Shown piece after piece: positions 15,714 through 25,372 of a stretch of DNA of 64,000 nt. This stretch comes from Methylotuvimicrobium sp018830325 (lineage in GTDB: Bacteria; Pseudomonadota; Gammaproteobacteria; Methylococcales; Methylomonadaceae). The stretch lies in contig NZ_CP173171.1 of NCBI RefSeq assembly GCF_044788715.1, positions 1 through 64,000 of the forward strand, in the 5' to 3' direction. A program made the position numbers and the translations under genes. Position 1 is the stretch's first letter. Each line of letters starts with the position of its first letter. The notes under the pieces are model-generated. The model worked only from the letters and a program-made list of their open reading frames with translations, ran no database searches and had not been told where the DNA came from.

Positions 15714-16319
15714 TTAATCATCGGTTTTGAAGGAAATTGAGCGTGGCACATATTTTTTCGGGCTCAGGGAGTTGGCCGAGGCCTGCTTCGCCGCTGGCGA
15801 AGCCGGGGTTTGCTGGGTTACGCGCTGGACTTCTATCGGTTGAAGCGGCATCGAAGGCACTGTATCCGCTTTGGTCACGTCTAGCGTCACGAAGTGGACT
15901 TCCAACCAGTCGGCCCATTTCGATGCCTTGAGAATGAGATCGGCGCGGTACACGGCATTGTATCGCGGCGTGCGCGAGTGGTAGTTAGCAGCCTTGGTCC
16001 ACAGATCGCCCTGGTCGTTGCGGATGTGCATCCGCAGCCGCCAAGCGGCCAGATCGAACGAATAACAACCAGCGGCCGCCACATCGTTCGCTGTGATTCC
16101 ATATCGTGCCAAGTCGCGCAGGTACGCGGTATTGAATTGCATCGAGCCAACGTCATAGGTGCCGTTCGAGTTGCGCACCCATTGCCCCGGCTTGCCGCCT
16201 TCCTTTTCCGCCACGGCCAAGACGATGTTGGCCGGGATTTCATACTTGACGGCAGCGGAGATCGCGCACACGACGCGCTCTTGTGCTATCGGTGTAAGGT
16301 CGGCAATAAAGGGCGGCAT
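15714..16319 (-). CDS. trbN: TrbN lytic transglycosylase
   Basis: The 201-residue protein has an SLT-like domain. AEKEGGKPGQW supplies the catalytic glutamate near residue 38, followed by YDVGSMQFN and a Tyr-rich AANYHSRTPRYNAVY. It should locally open peptidoglycan for the mating channel, as VirB1/TrbN proteins do. No strong signal peptide is seen at the N-terminus, as in other IncP TrbN. It is the last gene of the trb operon, 14 bases after trbL; a trbM gene, expected between them in RK2, is absent. Confidence 0.85.
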   Translation of the reverse strand: MPPFIADLTPIAQERVVCAISAAVKYEIPANIVLAVAEKEGGKPGQWVRNSNGTYDVGSMQFNTAYLRDLARYGITANDVAAAGCYSFDLAAWRLRMHIRNDQGDLWTKAANYHSRTPRYNAVYRADLILKASKWADWLEVHFVTLDVTKADTVPSMPLQPIEVQRVTQQTPASPAAKQASANSLSPKKYVPRSISFKTDD

Positions 16320-16333
16320 TATATCCTTTTGGG

Positions 16334-17923
16334 TTAAGTCGATGTGCCGCTATTACCACGGTTCACGAAGGCTGCAATTTCGGAATGGGTATCGCTTTCC
16401 CCGCTTAGGCTGTTGCCGGCAAATTCGATGTTGGTTTCGGACGAATTGCCGTTCCCCTTTATCGCATCGGCAATCTTGCCCGGTGTCGTATCCGCAATGC
16501 GCTCGCCGGCTTTGGCCATGGCTACATCGGCAATACCCTTGGCCAGATTAACGCCGGCATCGACGGCAATTTTTCCGGACGTTGCCGCTGCCGTCATGAA
16601 GCCGCCGTTTTGCGTGCTTGTTGATTGCCGGTTACCGCCTTGCCCGGTTTTGGCCGTGCCGGTCGATTCGGTCGAGCCGCTATTCTGTTTGCCGTCACTC
16701 TTGGCTTGATCGGTGCCGTTTTCGGTTTGCCTTTTGGCATCTCTATCTTCGCCGCGGCTCCACATGCTGTCCGAGCTGTTGCTGAAGCCTGCTGCTTGAG
16801 CAAATGGGGTGTTGCCGGCGCTAAGAGCGCTGCTTACCCCGCCATCACCAACGGACGAATTACCACCACCGCCCCACATACTGGAGAGCACGTCAGAACT
16901 CGACGAGACGTTTTCATTGGCCTTGGAGAACGCAGCCATGACCGCCTGCGCACCTCCGGCGGCATTAGCCGCACCGGCTACAATCATAGCGCCTCCTGTT
17001 GCCGCTGCTGCCGTGGCCATGCCAGCCGCACCGATTGCAGCTCCTGAACCGAATTGACCAATGCCGACACCACCTATGCTCGCGCCGGAGATAATCCCTG
17101 CTACCAGGTTGGGTAGTTTGTTGACTAGCATCAACAAAATCACAGAAACGATAAGCATTACGCCCATTTCTTTGATAGTGATACCGACATTCATACGGTT
17201 GAAATAATCATCCAGGAAGGTGTTACCAATACCCACGATGAGAACTATCACGAAAAGCTGAGCAGCAACGCCGAGGACAGTCTTGTAGTAGTTGATCGCC
17301 ATGTCGGAAGTCCAGCGTGATCCACCAAATCCTAAAAAGAACACGCCTGCATAAGCCAATATCCAGCCTGCCACCAATAGCACAAGCATATTCACACTAA
17401 CCAAGGCCAAGATGACAAGTATCACGACGGCGATGATAATACCAACCGCACTATTGACTGGCGACCAAACCGAAGATTGATCGACCACTCTATCGAAAAT
17501 AGCAAACCCCACGTCGACTATCCCCGATGGCGATAACGACGATCCGAGACCGGTTGCGTTGCCTCCGAGCTGTCGCAATGAGGCCATAATGGAGTCGGCA
17601 AATGCCGGTCCGTTGATGAGCAACCACCAAAAAAAACCAGTAAATATCGTAAACCTAACGAATTCCGCGAAGAACTCGCCAATGTCGGCCTTACGAAGAA
17701 GCATCATGCCGAAAGTCCAAACCATGGAGATCAAAACAAGCGTCCAGAATAGCCAGGTCGCGCTGCTTGTGATGACCCCGGCCCAGCCGACCACGGCTGA
17801 TTGGTAGCGTGTCAGAACGCTGTCCATTACATCCGAGCTGTCAATAGCGGCACGCGCGTCTAGCGCGAAGAATGCCAGCCACAAAAGCAGTACGGCGGAT
17901 CGACTATTGGCAGATATGCGCAT
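16334..17923 (-). CDS. trbL: TrbL (VirB6-like) polytopic membrane protein
   Basis: The protein is about 529 residues. After an N-terminal signal-like helix come at least six membrane segments to about residue 270, then a Gly/Ala-rich stretch and a long Ser/Gly/Asn-rich hydrophilic tail, the usual TrbL layout. It forms part of the inner-membrane channel of the conjugative type IV secretion system. I chose the ATG at 17923, preceded by GAGGTG, over the upstream TTG at 17992, which would overlap the lipoprotein gene. Confidence 0.88.
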   Translation of the reverse strand: MRISANSRSAVLLLWLAFFALDARAAIDSSDVMDSVLTRYQSAVVGWAGVITSSATWLFWTLVLISMVWTFGMMLLRKADIGEFFAEFVRFTIFTGFFWWLLINGPAFADSIMASLRQLGGNATGLGSSLSPSGIVDVGFAIFDRVVDQSSVWSPVNSAVGIIIAVVILVILALVSVNMLVLLVAGWILAYAGVFFLGFGGSRWTSDMAINYYKTVLGVAAQLFVIVLIVGIGNTFLDDYFNRMNVGITIKEMGVMLIVSVILLMLVNKLPNLVAGIISGASIGGVGIGQFGSGAAIGAAGMATAAAATGGAMIVAGAANAAGGAQAVMAAFSKANENVSSSSDVLSSMWGGGGNSSVGDGGVSSALSAGNTPFAQAAGFSNSSDSMWSRGEDRDAKRQTENGTDQAKSDGKQNSGSTESTGTAKTGQGGNRQSTSTQNGGFMTAAATSGKIAVDAGVNLAKGIADVAMAKAGERIADTTPGKIADAIKGNGNSSETNIEFAGNSLSGESDTHSEIAAFVNRGNSGTST

Positions 17924-17933
17924 GATCAACACC

Positions 17934-18161
17934 TCACCATTTTTTACCTGGGCTAGGCTTGAACGTGCCGCGTCGTAAACATGCATCCGCAAATTCTGTA
18001 CGAATGCTCACATCAAGCTGGGTAATATTTTCAGGCGCACAATTTTTATCGTTTACTTCCGGCATCAGTATCGGCTGTGGGGATGTACTCGATTCGTTAT
18101 CACAACCAACGAGACCAATCACAACAACGACAGCAATGCTTATTAGATTAATGTGTTTCAT
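17934..18161 (-). CDS. trbK: TrbK-like entry-exclusion lipoprotein
   Basis: The 75-residue protein starts MKHINLIS and has a lipobox (VIGLVGC), so the mature form is a small acylated periplasmic protein with two further cysteines. Its position between trbJ and trbL is that of trbK in RK2, whose product blocks entry of related plasmids. The C-terminus RRGTFKPSPGKKW strongly resembles the end of the neighbouring TrbJ (RRGTFRASTGRTW). Sequence similarity to RK2 TrbK beyond this layout is not obvious to me. Confidence 0.65.
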   Translation of the reverse strand: MKHINLISIAVVVVIGLVGCDNESSTSPQPILMPEVNDKNCAPENITQLDVSIRTEFADACLRRGTFKPSPGKKW

Positions 18162-18175
18162 AGCGTCTATTCCTC

Positions 18176-18997
18176 TTACCATGTCCGTCCGGTGCTGGCT
18201 CGAAACGTGCCTCTCCGGAATTGCTCATCGGCTGCTGCGGTTGTAGCCTCCTTATCAGCCTCCGCCTGCATCCTGGTTGCAATTGCGTTCTGCTGCGCGA
18301 TCAACAGGCCGCGTATCTGTAATAGCTGGTTCGCCTGTTGGCTCGCAAGCTGGTTGGCATAGCCAATGGCTTCCATTCGTCCACCGGCGCTTTGAGCTGC
18401 TGATTGCAGTTGCTCTAATCGTCTTGAGTCCGACTTGAGCGCATCTTGTTGTTTATCCAGTCCACGAAAAAGCGCATCGTTTGCCTTTTTTTGTGATTCG
18501 GATGCCAAGCGCCGGTTTTCGCTCATTGCCGCGAACTCGGCGTCACTGCATCCCTCATTCGAGAAGCACGGCGAGTTACGGTAATAAGAAACGTCTTGAA
18601 ATTTACTCAGGTAGCTATCGAGACTGCCGACTTGATTCTTATAATAATTTAGTGTGTCGGTGGCGGTTATTAGACCATCAATCGTGGATTGTGCCTGATC
18701 CCAAATATAAGCCGCCGGCGCTACCGTGTTCCGTATTTGATCCTCATATTGCCGCAATTGAGTCGCATATTGGTCAATTTGTTTCAGTGTTTGCGCGACC
18801 TCCTCTCCCGCTGACATAGCTGATTGAATCGCAGTTTCTATATTTTGCGTTAAATTGGTCATGTCAATTACAGCCGTTTGTGCGTGCGCCTGCTGCGTAA
18901 TCGAAACCACCAAAGTGATTTCGATTGCGACTAAAAGGTTTTTTTTAGCCGCTAAAATTTTCTGCTGCATCGATGTTGTCAAAGAACTCTTTCTCAT
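18176..18997 (-). CDS. trbJ: TrbJ (VirB5-like) transfer protein
   Basis: The 273-residue exported protein has a signal sequence ending in QQAHA, then long helical, Gln-rich segments (QIDQYATQLRQYEDQI) typical of TrbJ/VirB5 minor pilus components. SPCFSNEGCS may form a disulphide. The ATG at 18997 has GGAG at good spacing. A perfect KorB operator (18944-18956) lies within codons 13-18. The protein ends in RRGTFRASTGRTW, a motif shared with the adjacent lipoprotein. Confidence 0.88.
   Translation of the reverse strand: MRKSSLTTSMQQKILAAKKNLLVAIEITLVVSITQQAHAQTAVIDMTNLTQNIETAIQSAMSAGEEVAQTLKQIDQYATQLRQYEDQIRNTVAPAAYIWDQAQSTIDGLITATDTLNYYKNQVGSLDSYLSKFQDVSYYRNSPCFSNEGCSDAEFAAMSENRRLASESQKKANDALFRGLDKQQDALKSDSRRLEQLQSAAQSAGGRMEAIGYANQLASQQANQLLQIRGLLIAQQNAIATRMQAEADKEATTAAADEQFRRGTFRASTGRTW
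18944..18956. promoter_or_regulatory. KorB operator (OB) inside trbJ
   Basis: TTTAGCCGCTAAA is a perfect match to the RK2 KorB operator. It is intragenic, far from a visible promoter, as some RK2 OB sites are. KorB could load here and spread or loop. Confidence 0.8.
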
Positions 18998-19067
18998 TCT
19001 ATTCTCCAGTGTTTTGCATAGCCGGCCGCTTAACCCGACCCGCTACGCTCGGCGGTTAGCGTTAGGG

Positions 19068-20429
19068 TTAGTAATCAAACGGTTGATAAGGTTTTGAAAA
19101 CGTCATGTCTTTCGTGACAATCACATTGAATCGATAGCCCGGACGAATCTCCAGGGTTGGCGCTATGTTCATGTTTTTGGCAATCAATTGTGCGGTGACT
19201 TGGCCAAGTTGCTGGCCTAACGCCTCACTCAACGCGCTACTGGCATCCGGCCGGCCAAATGTCGCACTACTCTGATTTTGTCGCTGGCTGTAGGTTGTGG
19301 CCGCCGTTACGGCCGACATTAGCAGCGCCGAGCTAAAGAGTCGGACGTAATGATGATTTTCCAGATCATTAAATCCAGCGTACCCCGCGCTGTCGGCACC
19401 CGGCATCGCACCGATATCCAGCGCTTTCCCATCGGGGAAGACAATGCGTTGCCAAGCGACAAGAACACGGGCTTGACCATAGGCCACATCGCTCGAATAC
19501 GTGCCGACCAGACGCGATCCTTGCGGAATCAAGAGGTATTTTCCGACGGGTGTGTCGTACACGTTCTGCGCCACTTGCGCCATGATCTGTCCCGGTAGAT
19601 CGGAGTTGATTCCGGATATTAGCGTTGCCGGCACCACAAACCCGGCTCGCAGTTCATACTGTGAACGGGGGGCTTGCGTAGTCGATTCGAGTTGCCAACG
19701 ATCACCGGCATTATCCGCAAATTGCGCGTAATCATTACCGGTTCCTTCGGTTGATGTTCCGGTTTGTGGTGAAGCGGATACATTCGCCGGCATCCCTGCA
19801 CCACTATTCAGGCTATGCATACTGCGAAGATGATTTAATCGCTTTTGATACGCCGTTGATGGGTCCTCATGCTGTATAGAGTCTATTTCTTGGCGCACGG
19901 CGGATAACCTAGCCAGCATGGCTTCGCGCGTTTTGGGCGTTTTCGCGCCCAAATTGGCATGACTGGATGACGAGCCGGAGCTTTTTGGCGCAATGACTTG
20001 CACGCCGGTTTTTGCTTTCACCGCTTCTTGAAACATTTGCAGCTTTGCCTGACGGATACGCTCCGCTTCATCATCATGCTGCGGCTGCATAGGGGGAGCC
20101 GGTGGCCTGTCCAATGTTTCCGGACGCGCAATGAGTACCGGTTCGGGTTTCAGCATGGTTTCTTCAGCGGGCGGTATCAAAGGCGTGATTAATCCGTCCA
20201 TGTGATCGCCGGCAATTTCCTTAGCGAACATCGACGTGTTGCCGGTTTTTAGATGCCGATCCTCCGCATCAGTCTGCTGGGCTGCGCGATCCGCCGCGAC
20301 AATCCCCATCATAATTAAAAACGCCGTCAATACCCCGCCGAGTAGATACATGGGTAAATTGTTGACGCGGCGCACGCCAGCGCTTGGCGATGCGTCCGGT
20401 TCCATGTTGTCGATATCGTCTGTCATCAT
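19068..20429 (-). CDS. trbI: TrbI (VirB10-like) channel protein
   Basis: The 453-residue protein has one membrane segment near residues 27-46, then a proline-rich periplasmic linker (PPAPPMQPQ), then the conserved TrbI/VirB10 beta-barrel domain (LIPQGSRLVGTYSS, ARVLVAWQRIVFPDGK). It bridges inner and outer membranes. Its ATG follows the trbH stop directly, so translation is coupled. Confidence 0.95.
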   Translation of the reverse strand: MMTDDIDNMEPDASPSAGVRRVNNLPMYLLGGVLTAFLIMMGIVAADRAAQQTDAEDRHLKTGNTSMFAKEIAGDHMDGLITPLIPPAEETMLKPEPVLIARPETLDRPPAPPMQPQHDDEAERIRQAKLQMFQEAVKAKTGVQVIAPKSSGSSSSHANLGAKTPKTREAMLARLSAVRQEIDSIQHEDPSTAYQKRLNHLRSMHSLNSGAGMPANVSASPQTGTSTEGTGNDYAQFADNAGDRWQLESTTQAPRSQYELRAGFVVPATLISGINSDLPGQIMAQVAQNVYDTPVGKYLLIPQGSRLVGTYSSDVAYGQARVLVAWQRIVFPDGKALDIGAMPGADSAGYAGFNDLENHHYVRLFSSALLMSAVTAATTYSQRQNQSSATFGRPDASSALSEALGQQLGQVTAQLIAKNMNIAPTLEIRPGYRFNVIVTKDMTFSKPYQPFDY

Positions 20430-20861
20430 TTACTCCTTATGCGTCCAATAGCCGCCCGGCATTACCATGCCGTTTTGCTCGATGTACGGGCGAGTAATGG
20501 ATTCAGTACCGACCCATAGGGTCAAATGGTATAAGTTGCCGTTTTCTCCCTTGATTTGGCTGAGTACATAGCGCAATGGCAGTAGGGTATTGTCCTCTGT
20601 CGTGTTTGGGCTGAACTCCATGACGGCATAGCCGCTTTCGCGCAAGTTTTTTACCAGCGCATTCCCGAAAACATCCGGTGTCGTTTGTTTTAGCTCAAAT
20701 TGTGTTTTTGCCGGCGGCCATAGCGTGGCGAGTTGCTTGACTGCATCGTCAGCCAGTTTTTGTTGATCTACTGAAACATGGCGTAGATGGTTGCCGTATG
20801 GCGATGTCACGCATCCTGCGAGAGATAGAGCGGCCAAAGCCGCTAGAGATATTCTGCGCAT
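20430..20861 (-). CDS. trbH: TrbH lipoprotein
   Basis: The 143-residue protein has a lipoprotein signal (LSLAGC near residue 17). The soluble domain contains LPLRYVLSQIKGENGNLYHLT and ends with a GGYWTHKE tail. Size, lipobox and position between trbG and trbI match IncP TrbH, which is thought to have a VirB7-like role supporting TrbG in the outer membrane. Confidence 0.85.
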   Translation of the reverse strand: MRRISLAALAALSLAGCVTSPYGNHLRHVSVDQQKLADDAVKQLATLWPPAKTQFELKQTTPDVFGNALVKNLRESGYAVMEFSPNTTEDNTLLPLRYVLSQIKGENGNLYHLTLWVGTESITRPYIEQNGMVMPGGYWTHKE

Positions 20862-20865
20862 ACGA

Positions 20866-21762
20866 TTATTGCTCCCGTCTGATGGTTACTCGGTCTTGGC
20901 TTCTGCCAACGCCGGAAATCAAGATGGCCTGGTCAAAAACCGTGTCCACGATGTAGCGATCGCCTTGAACACGGTAATTCACTATGACGGTCTCATCATC
21001 CGAGAACAGGCCGCCCTCTTTACGCAAGACCAACAGAGTCGGCGCTTCGGTCTGCGCCATCGCCTTCGGCATTTGTAATATGGTTTTACTGCCATCGTTA
21101 AAGACGCGAATCGGACGCCATGCGGCATCACCGTCCAGTTCATAGTTGAAATTCAGATCGCCCAGGTACTCGCCTGTTTGCGGGAAGGTTTTTTGTTCGC
21201 GCGCTTGTGTTTCCCGCGTTTGGATCGCATCCCATTTTGCGAGAGCGTCTTCCGGGTAGGTGAACGCAACCTGCGGCATGTACTGGGTGCGGTGCGAGCG
21301 CAACTTGAAATGATAAGTGCGGCGGTTTGTCGTCACGACCAGACTGGTCTCCAATCCCACGTCCATCGGTTTGATGATGAGATGTTGCGTTTCGGCCGGT
21401 CCGCTGCCGGTGATGGCCGGTTCCACAGTCCAGCGTGCCGTGTCGCCCAGATGGATCGAATTGACCAGTTCTCCGGCTTGTAGGGCTACGTCACAGACCT
21501 GAAGAACCGCGCAAACGATGCTGGGCTGTTGTGCGCCGTATATGAAATGGATGGCCCCATTGGCACCGGATACTGGCTTTATGCCGTTGGATTTTCCGGC
21601 TTCCCAGCGTTTGGCAATCGCGAGAGCCGCCTTTTCTTGTGCGGTTAGCTTTGGGTTGTTTTTCGAAAAATATTTGTCGGCCAGATCGTCGCCGGGAACG
21701 GCCAGGATGGGTTCTGACACCGCCATAGCGGCGGCCAGAATGGTGATCATTTGTTTTTTCAT
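20866..21762 (-). CDS. trbG: TrbG (VirB9-like) outer-membrane complex protein
   Basis: This periplasmic/outer-membrane protein has a signal peptide (MKKQMITILAAAMAVSEPILA). VirB9 features include AIHFIYGAQQPSIVCAVLQV near residue 70, HLIIKPMDVGLETSLVVTTNRRTYHF in the middle, and RPIRVFNDGSKTILQMP towards the C-terminus. A start at 21783, overlapping the trbF stop, is also possible. I prefer 21762 because the signal peptide then begins at residue 1. It forms the outer-membrane ring with TrbH and TrbI. Confidence 0.92.
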   Translation of the reverse strand: MKKQMITILAAAMAVSEPILAVPGDDLADKYFSKNNPKLTAQEKAALAIAKRWEAGKSNGIKPVSGANGAIHFIYGAQQPSIVCAVLQVCDVALQAGELVNSIHLGDTARWTVEPAITGSGPAETQHLIIKPMDVGLETSLVVTTNRRTYHFKLRSHRTQYMPQVAFTYPEDALAKWDAIQTRETQAREQKTFPQTGEYLGDLNFNYELDGDAAWRPIRVFNDGSKTILQMPKAMAQTEAPTLLVLRKEGGLFSDDETVIVNYRVQGDRYIVDTVFDQAILISGVGRSQDRVTIRREQ

Positions 21763-21782
21763 GGTGAATAGTCTCATTATCA

Positions 21783-22523
21783 TTATTTCGAGGCAGTGAT
21801 GATCGACCAGGAATAATCACGCACATAGATACCGAGCGGATTGTTGCGTAATTGCTCGTCTGTTGTTTGGGATGTAGGCGAGGCGATATAGACATTAACT
21901 AATGCCCGCATATTGACCGGCTGACTTTTTAGAACGCCTTGCCGATCGCGAAGGGTTTCTACCCATTCGACCTGCCAGGTATCCGGCGATTGCGGCAGCA
22001 CGGACTTGATTTCGGTGCTGACCATTTCCTTCACGGCACGTTTGAACGGGCTGGAATCGGGCGTTCCGTTCAACCATTCGTTCATTTTTTGGGTTGCCGG
22101 ATCATTTGGCGATAGCATTGCATACACGCGAAATACCGCTTTCCGCTGTAATGCGACATCCGGCGTGACCATGCGGGCATTAGCGATGAAATCGGCTATA
22201 GACGCATGGATAACGCGAGGATCGGCGGTAGAAGCCGCTGTCGTCGGCCCGACGGCAATGGTCTGGCCATGCTTGTCAACCTCGATAATATAAGGGATGA
22301 ACTTAGATTGACTGCCTATATGAATGATTCCGCCGACACCGGCCAGCGCAATCAACAACGAGAGAATACCGACAACTTGCCAGGTCTGCCGTGACGACAC
22401 GACCGAACCGACATGCTCATTCCATGTACGCCGGGCAGTCAGGTACGGGTTAGTATCCTCGTTTTTGGGTTTATTGATAGGCCGAGAGTCAACTGGTTTT
22501 TTCTTGGATAGAATCAGACTCAT
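21783..22523 (-). CDS. trbF: TrbF (VirB8-like) inner-membrane protein
   Basis: The 246-residue protein has an N-terminal cytosolic tail, one membrane segment (about residues 47-67) and a periplasmic VirB8 domain with FIPYIIEVDKHGQ and a WQVEWVETLRDRQG strand. It nucleates channel assembly. It overlaps trbE by four bases (ATGA-type coupling). Confidence 0.93.
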   Translation of the reverse strand: MSLILSKKKPVDSRPINKPKNEDTNPYLTARRTWNEHVGSVVSSRQTWQVVGILSLLIALAGVGGIIHIGSQSKFIPYIIEVDKHGQTIAVGPTTAASTADPRVIHASIADFIANARMVTPDVALQRKAVFRVYAMLSPNDPATQKMNEWLNGTPDSSPFKRAVKEMVSTEIKSVLPQSPDTWQVEWVETLRDRQGVLKSQPVNMRALVNVYIASPTSQTTDEQLRNNPLGIYVRDYSWSIITASK

Positions 22524-25063
22524 ATTGCGGGCTCCAGGTAGTCATTGAGTTTCAGTCCACGCCCGGCGAGCCATTCATGAACCCACCGATCGCCGAATTG
22601 GGTTTCCAGATTCTTGATGGCGGCAACGGAATCCTTGTCCGAGGCACCGGCAAGTGACAGGGCAAGCGGTCCGAGAGCGAGGTCGTAGAGACGGCGGCCA
22701 TATTCGGAAACGTAGTAATACTGCTGTTTCGGAATGGCGGTCGCCAAAATTTCGATTTGGCGGGCATTGAGGCCCATACGACGGTAGAGGGCTGCCGTGT
22801 CTTCGTCGCGGGCATACACGTTGGGCAGGAAGATTTTGGTGGCTGTCGATTCAACGATGACATCCAAGATGCCCGAGTTGGCCGCGTCAGACAGGCTTTG
22901 CGTCGCCATCAAGACAAGGCAATTGGCTTTGCGCAAGACCTTGAGCCATTCGCGGATTTTGTCGCGAAACACCGGATGCCCAAGCATCAACCAGGCTTCG
23001 TCCAGGATGATGACGGCCGGTTGGCCGTGGAGTGATCGCTCTATTCTGCGAAATAGATACAACAGCACGGGGAGCGCGAATTTATCGCCTAATCCCATCA
23101 GCTCCTCGATTTCAAACGTCGTAAATGAGGACAGAGAGAGTCCATCCTCTTCGGCGTCCAACAGATAGCCCATAGATGAACCGATAGTGTATTGCTGTAG
23201 CGCTTCACGAATCGGTAAGTCTTGTACGGTCGTGCTGAAATCAGATAGTGTGCGGGATTGGGTACCGCTCATGCTCAGGATGGCATGGCCTATTTTATTA
23301 CGCTGCTCGGGTGTGGTGATCAAACCGTTCAACGCCAGGATCGTATCTATCCATTCCATTGCCCAAGCCCGGTCGCCCCGCGTTTCGAGGAATTGCAGTG
23401 GACAAAATGCGAGTGATTCGCCGTCCCCCGCGACTGAAAAATGCAGCCCACCGACGGCCTTGGTAAGCGGATAAATTGACATCCCCCTATCGAATGCGTA
23501 GATCGACATGCCGGCATAACGTCGTAATTGTGCGGCGATAATGGCTAGATGCGTAGATTTACCCGCACCAGTGGGTCCAAACATGAAAGTATGACCGACA
23601 TCGCGGACATGCAGATTCAGTCGGAAAGGTGTGGCGCCGTGAGTCACACAGTGCATCAGTGCCTGAGACATGGGCGGATACAGCGGGCAAGGGGCTGTTG
23701 CGCTACCCGTCCAGATCGTTGACGTAGGCAACAAATCGGCGAGGTTCATCGTGTTGATGAGGGGCCGGCGAACATTCTCGACACCGTGACCCGGTAAGCT
23801 GCCTAGATACGCATCCATCGTGTTGGTGGTCTCTATACGCGCGACAAAACCGAGACGGTTTATCGCCTTTTCTACCTGCCGTGCGATTGCCTCAAGTCGC
23901 GTTCTATCCTCATGCATCAAAATAACGACACTGGTGTAATAGCCCATTGCGACAAAGCCGCTGTTCACCTCGGCTATCGCGGATTCGGCATCCTCTACCA
24001 TCGACAGAGCATCCTGATCGATAGGTCCGGTATTGGTATTAAAAACCTGGTCGAAGAATCCGCGCACTTTTTGGCGCCACTTTTTACGGAATTTGTCCAG
24101 GTGGGCAACCGCCTCATGCTGATCCATGAAAATAAACCGGGATGACCAGCGGTAGTCGCAGGATAATTCGCCCAGAGCGCTTAAGATTCCGGGGGTCGAC
24201 TCCAGCGGGAAGCCTTCGATCGCGACGACTTGGATCAGGGAGCGGCCTATTTTTGGCACGACCCCGGTGCGCAGTTCTTGTCCGCCAATGAGAGCATCCA
24301 GATACATGGGATTGCTGGGGAGCTGCACGGGATGATGCTTGCCGGTAACGCAAAATTGTATCCAGCTCAAAAAATCATCATGCGTCACAGACACTCCCTC
24401 CTCGGTAACGACCTTCTGACCGCTGAGCCGTGTCATCGTAATAGCTGTTGATAGGCGTTCCTCTATCGACGTTATTTCACGTTTGAATTGAGTGATGAGC
24501 CCCGTGGTGCGGGCTCTGTGATTCGGCGCCGGCGTGTTGTCATCGAACATGAGCTCGACAAATTTACGTTGCGCTAGAACCGGCGGAAACCAGGTCAGCG
24601 TTAATACGAAATAACCCTCGTACATCGTGCCCAGGCGCTCGAATAGCCTGCGTCGCTCTTCATCGATCGCGGCAGATACCGGATCGGGGAAATGCGACAA
24701 ACCCAATTCAGCGTAATTAGGGGCTGGGCGGCGCACAGCATCGACGTGTACCATCCACCCACTGCCAAGGCCGACGAGGGCTTGATTGATGCGGAAAGAC
24801 ACCATTTCGCGCTGCGCATCGGTGCTGCTCGCGTTGTCGTCCCCTTTGTATATCCATGCCGCCATGAATGAGCCGTTTTTACCGACAATGACACCGTCAT
24901 CGACGACGGCGGCATAATTAAGCAGATCGCCCAGCCCGGCGTCCTTGGATCGATGCTTTTTGAGCTTCAGCTCCGCATCGACCGACCGAATGCGGGCGAA
25001 CAGCATAAGTAGCAGGACGGCACCGAGTACAGCAATCATAATCGCGAGCACTTCGATCATCAT
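22520..25063 (-). CDS. trbE: TrbE (VirB4-like) ATPase
   Basis: The 847-residue conjugation ATPase has N-terminal hydrophobic segments (residues 3-24), a CagE/VirB4 N-terminal domain, then Walker A FGPTGAGKSTH near residue 490 and Walker B VIILDEAW near 680, with MATQSLSDA downstream. It powers pilus assembly and substrate transfer. Length is close to RK2 TrbE. It overlaps both neighbours by four bases. Confidence 0.96.
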   Translation of the reverse strand: MMIEVLAIMIAVLGAVLLLMLFARIRSVDAELKLKKHRSKDAGLGDLLNYAAVVDDGVIVGKNGSFMAAWIYKGDDNASSTDAQREMVSFRINQALVGLGSGWMVHVDAVRRPAPNYAELGLSHFPDPVSAAIDEERRRLFERLGTMYEGYFVLTLTWFPPVLAQRKFVELMFDDNTPAPNHRARTTGLITQFKREITSIEERLSTAITMTRLSGQKVVTEEGVSVTHDDFLSWIQFCVTGKHHPVQLPSNPMYLDALIGGQELRTGVVPKIGRSLIQVVAIEGFPLESTPGILSALGELSCDYRWSSRFIFMDQHEAVAHLDKFRKKWRQKVRGFFDQVFNTNTGPIDQDALSMVEDAESAIAEVNSGFVAMGYYTSVVILMHEDRTRLEAIARQVEKAINRLGFVARIETTNTMDAYLGSLPGHGVENVRRPLINTMNLADLLPTSTIWTGSATAPCPLYPPMSQALMHCVTHGATPFRLNLHVRDVGHTFMFGPTGAGKSTHLAIIAAQLRRYAGMSIYAFDRGMSIYPLTKAVGGLHFSVAGDGESLAFCPLQFLETRGDRAWAMEWIDTILALNGLITTPEQRNKIGHAILSMSGTQSRTLSDFSTTVQDLPIREALQQYTIGSSMGYLLDAEEDGLSLSSFTTFEIEELMGLGDKFALPVLLYLFRRIERSLHGQPAVIILDEAWLMLGHPVFRDKIREWLKVLRKANCLVLMATQSLSDAANSGILDVIVESTATKIFLPNVYARDEDTAALYRRMGLNARQIEILATAIPKQQYYYVSEYGRRLYDLALGPLALSLAGASDKDSVAAIKNLETQFGDRWVHEWLAGRGLKLNDYLEPAI

Positions 25064-25371
25064 TGGTATTGCTCCCCTTGGGTATTGGTATTGTCACGAA
25101 ACGGCGTACTACGCGGCGGGTAATACTTCTTGTAGCGACGGCTCCGCAGATAAACGTAGCGCAGCTTAGGATCGCTCTTTGCCATGAGTCGGAACACGAA
25201 GAGTGCGCCGAACCAAAGACAGACGCCGAATACCGTAGCCCTCATGTCCTGAGCACTGAAAATCAGCGCTCCGGCGAGAAGTCCTGAGAACATCACCAAT
25301 TCCCGATCCCCGCCCATGAATAGGTTGTCTCTATTGCCGGCCCGACGAATGGGTATCGTGCGACCGGCCAT
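25060..25371 (-). CDS. trbD: TrbD (VirB3-like) membrane protein
   Basis: The 103-residue protein starts MAGRTIPIRRAGNRDNLFMG, has two membrane segments (about 27-41 and 46-61), and a basic SRRYKKYYPPRSTPF tail, as in TrbD/VirB3. It lies between the pilin and TrbE genes, one base after trbC, and overlaps trbE by four bases. Confidence 0.92.
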   Translation of the reverse strand: MAGRTIPIRRAGNRDNLFMGGDRELVMFSGLLAGALIFSAQDMRATVFGVCLWFGALFVFRLMAKSDPKLRYVYLRSRRYKKYYPPRSTPFRDNTNTQGEQYQ

Positions 25372-25372
25372 G

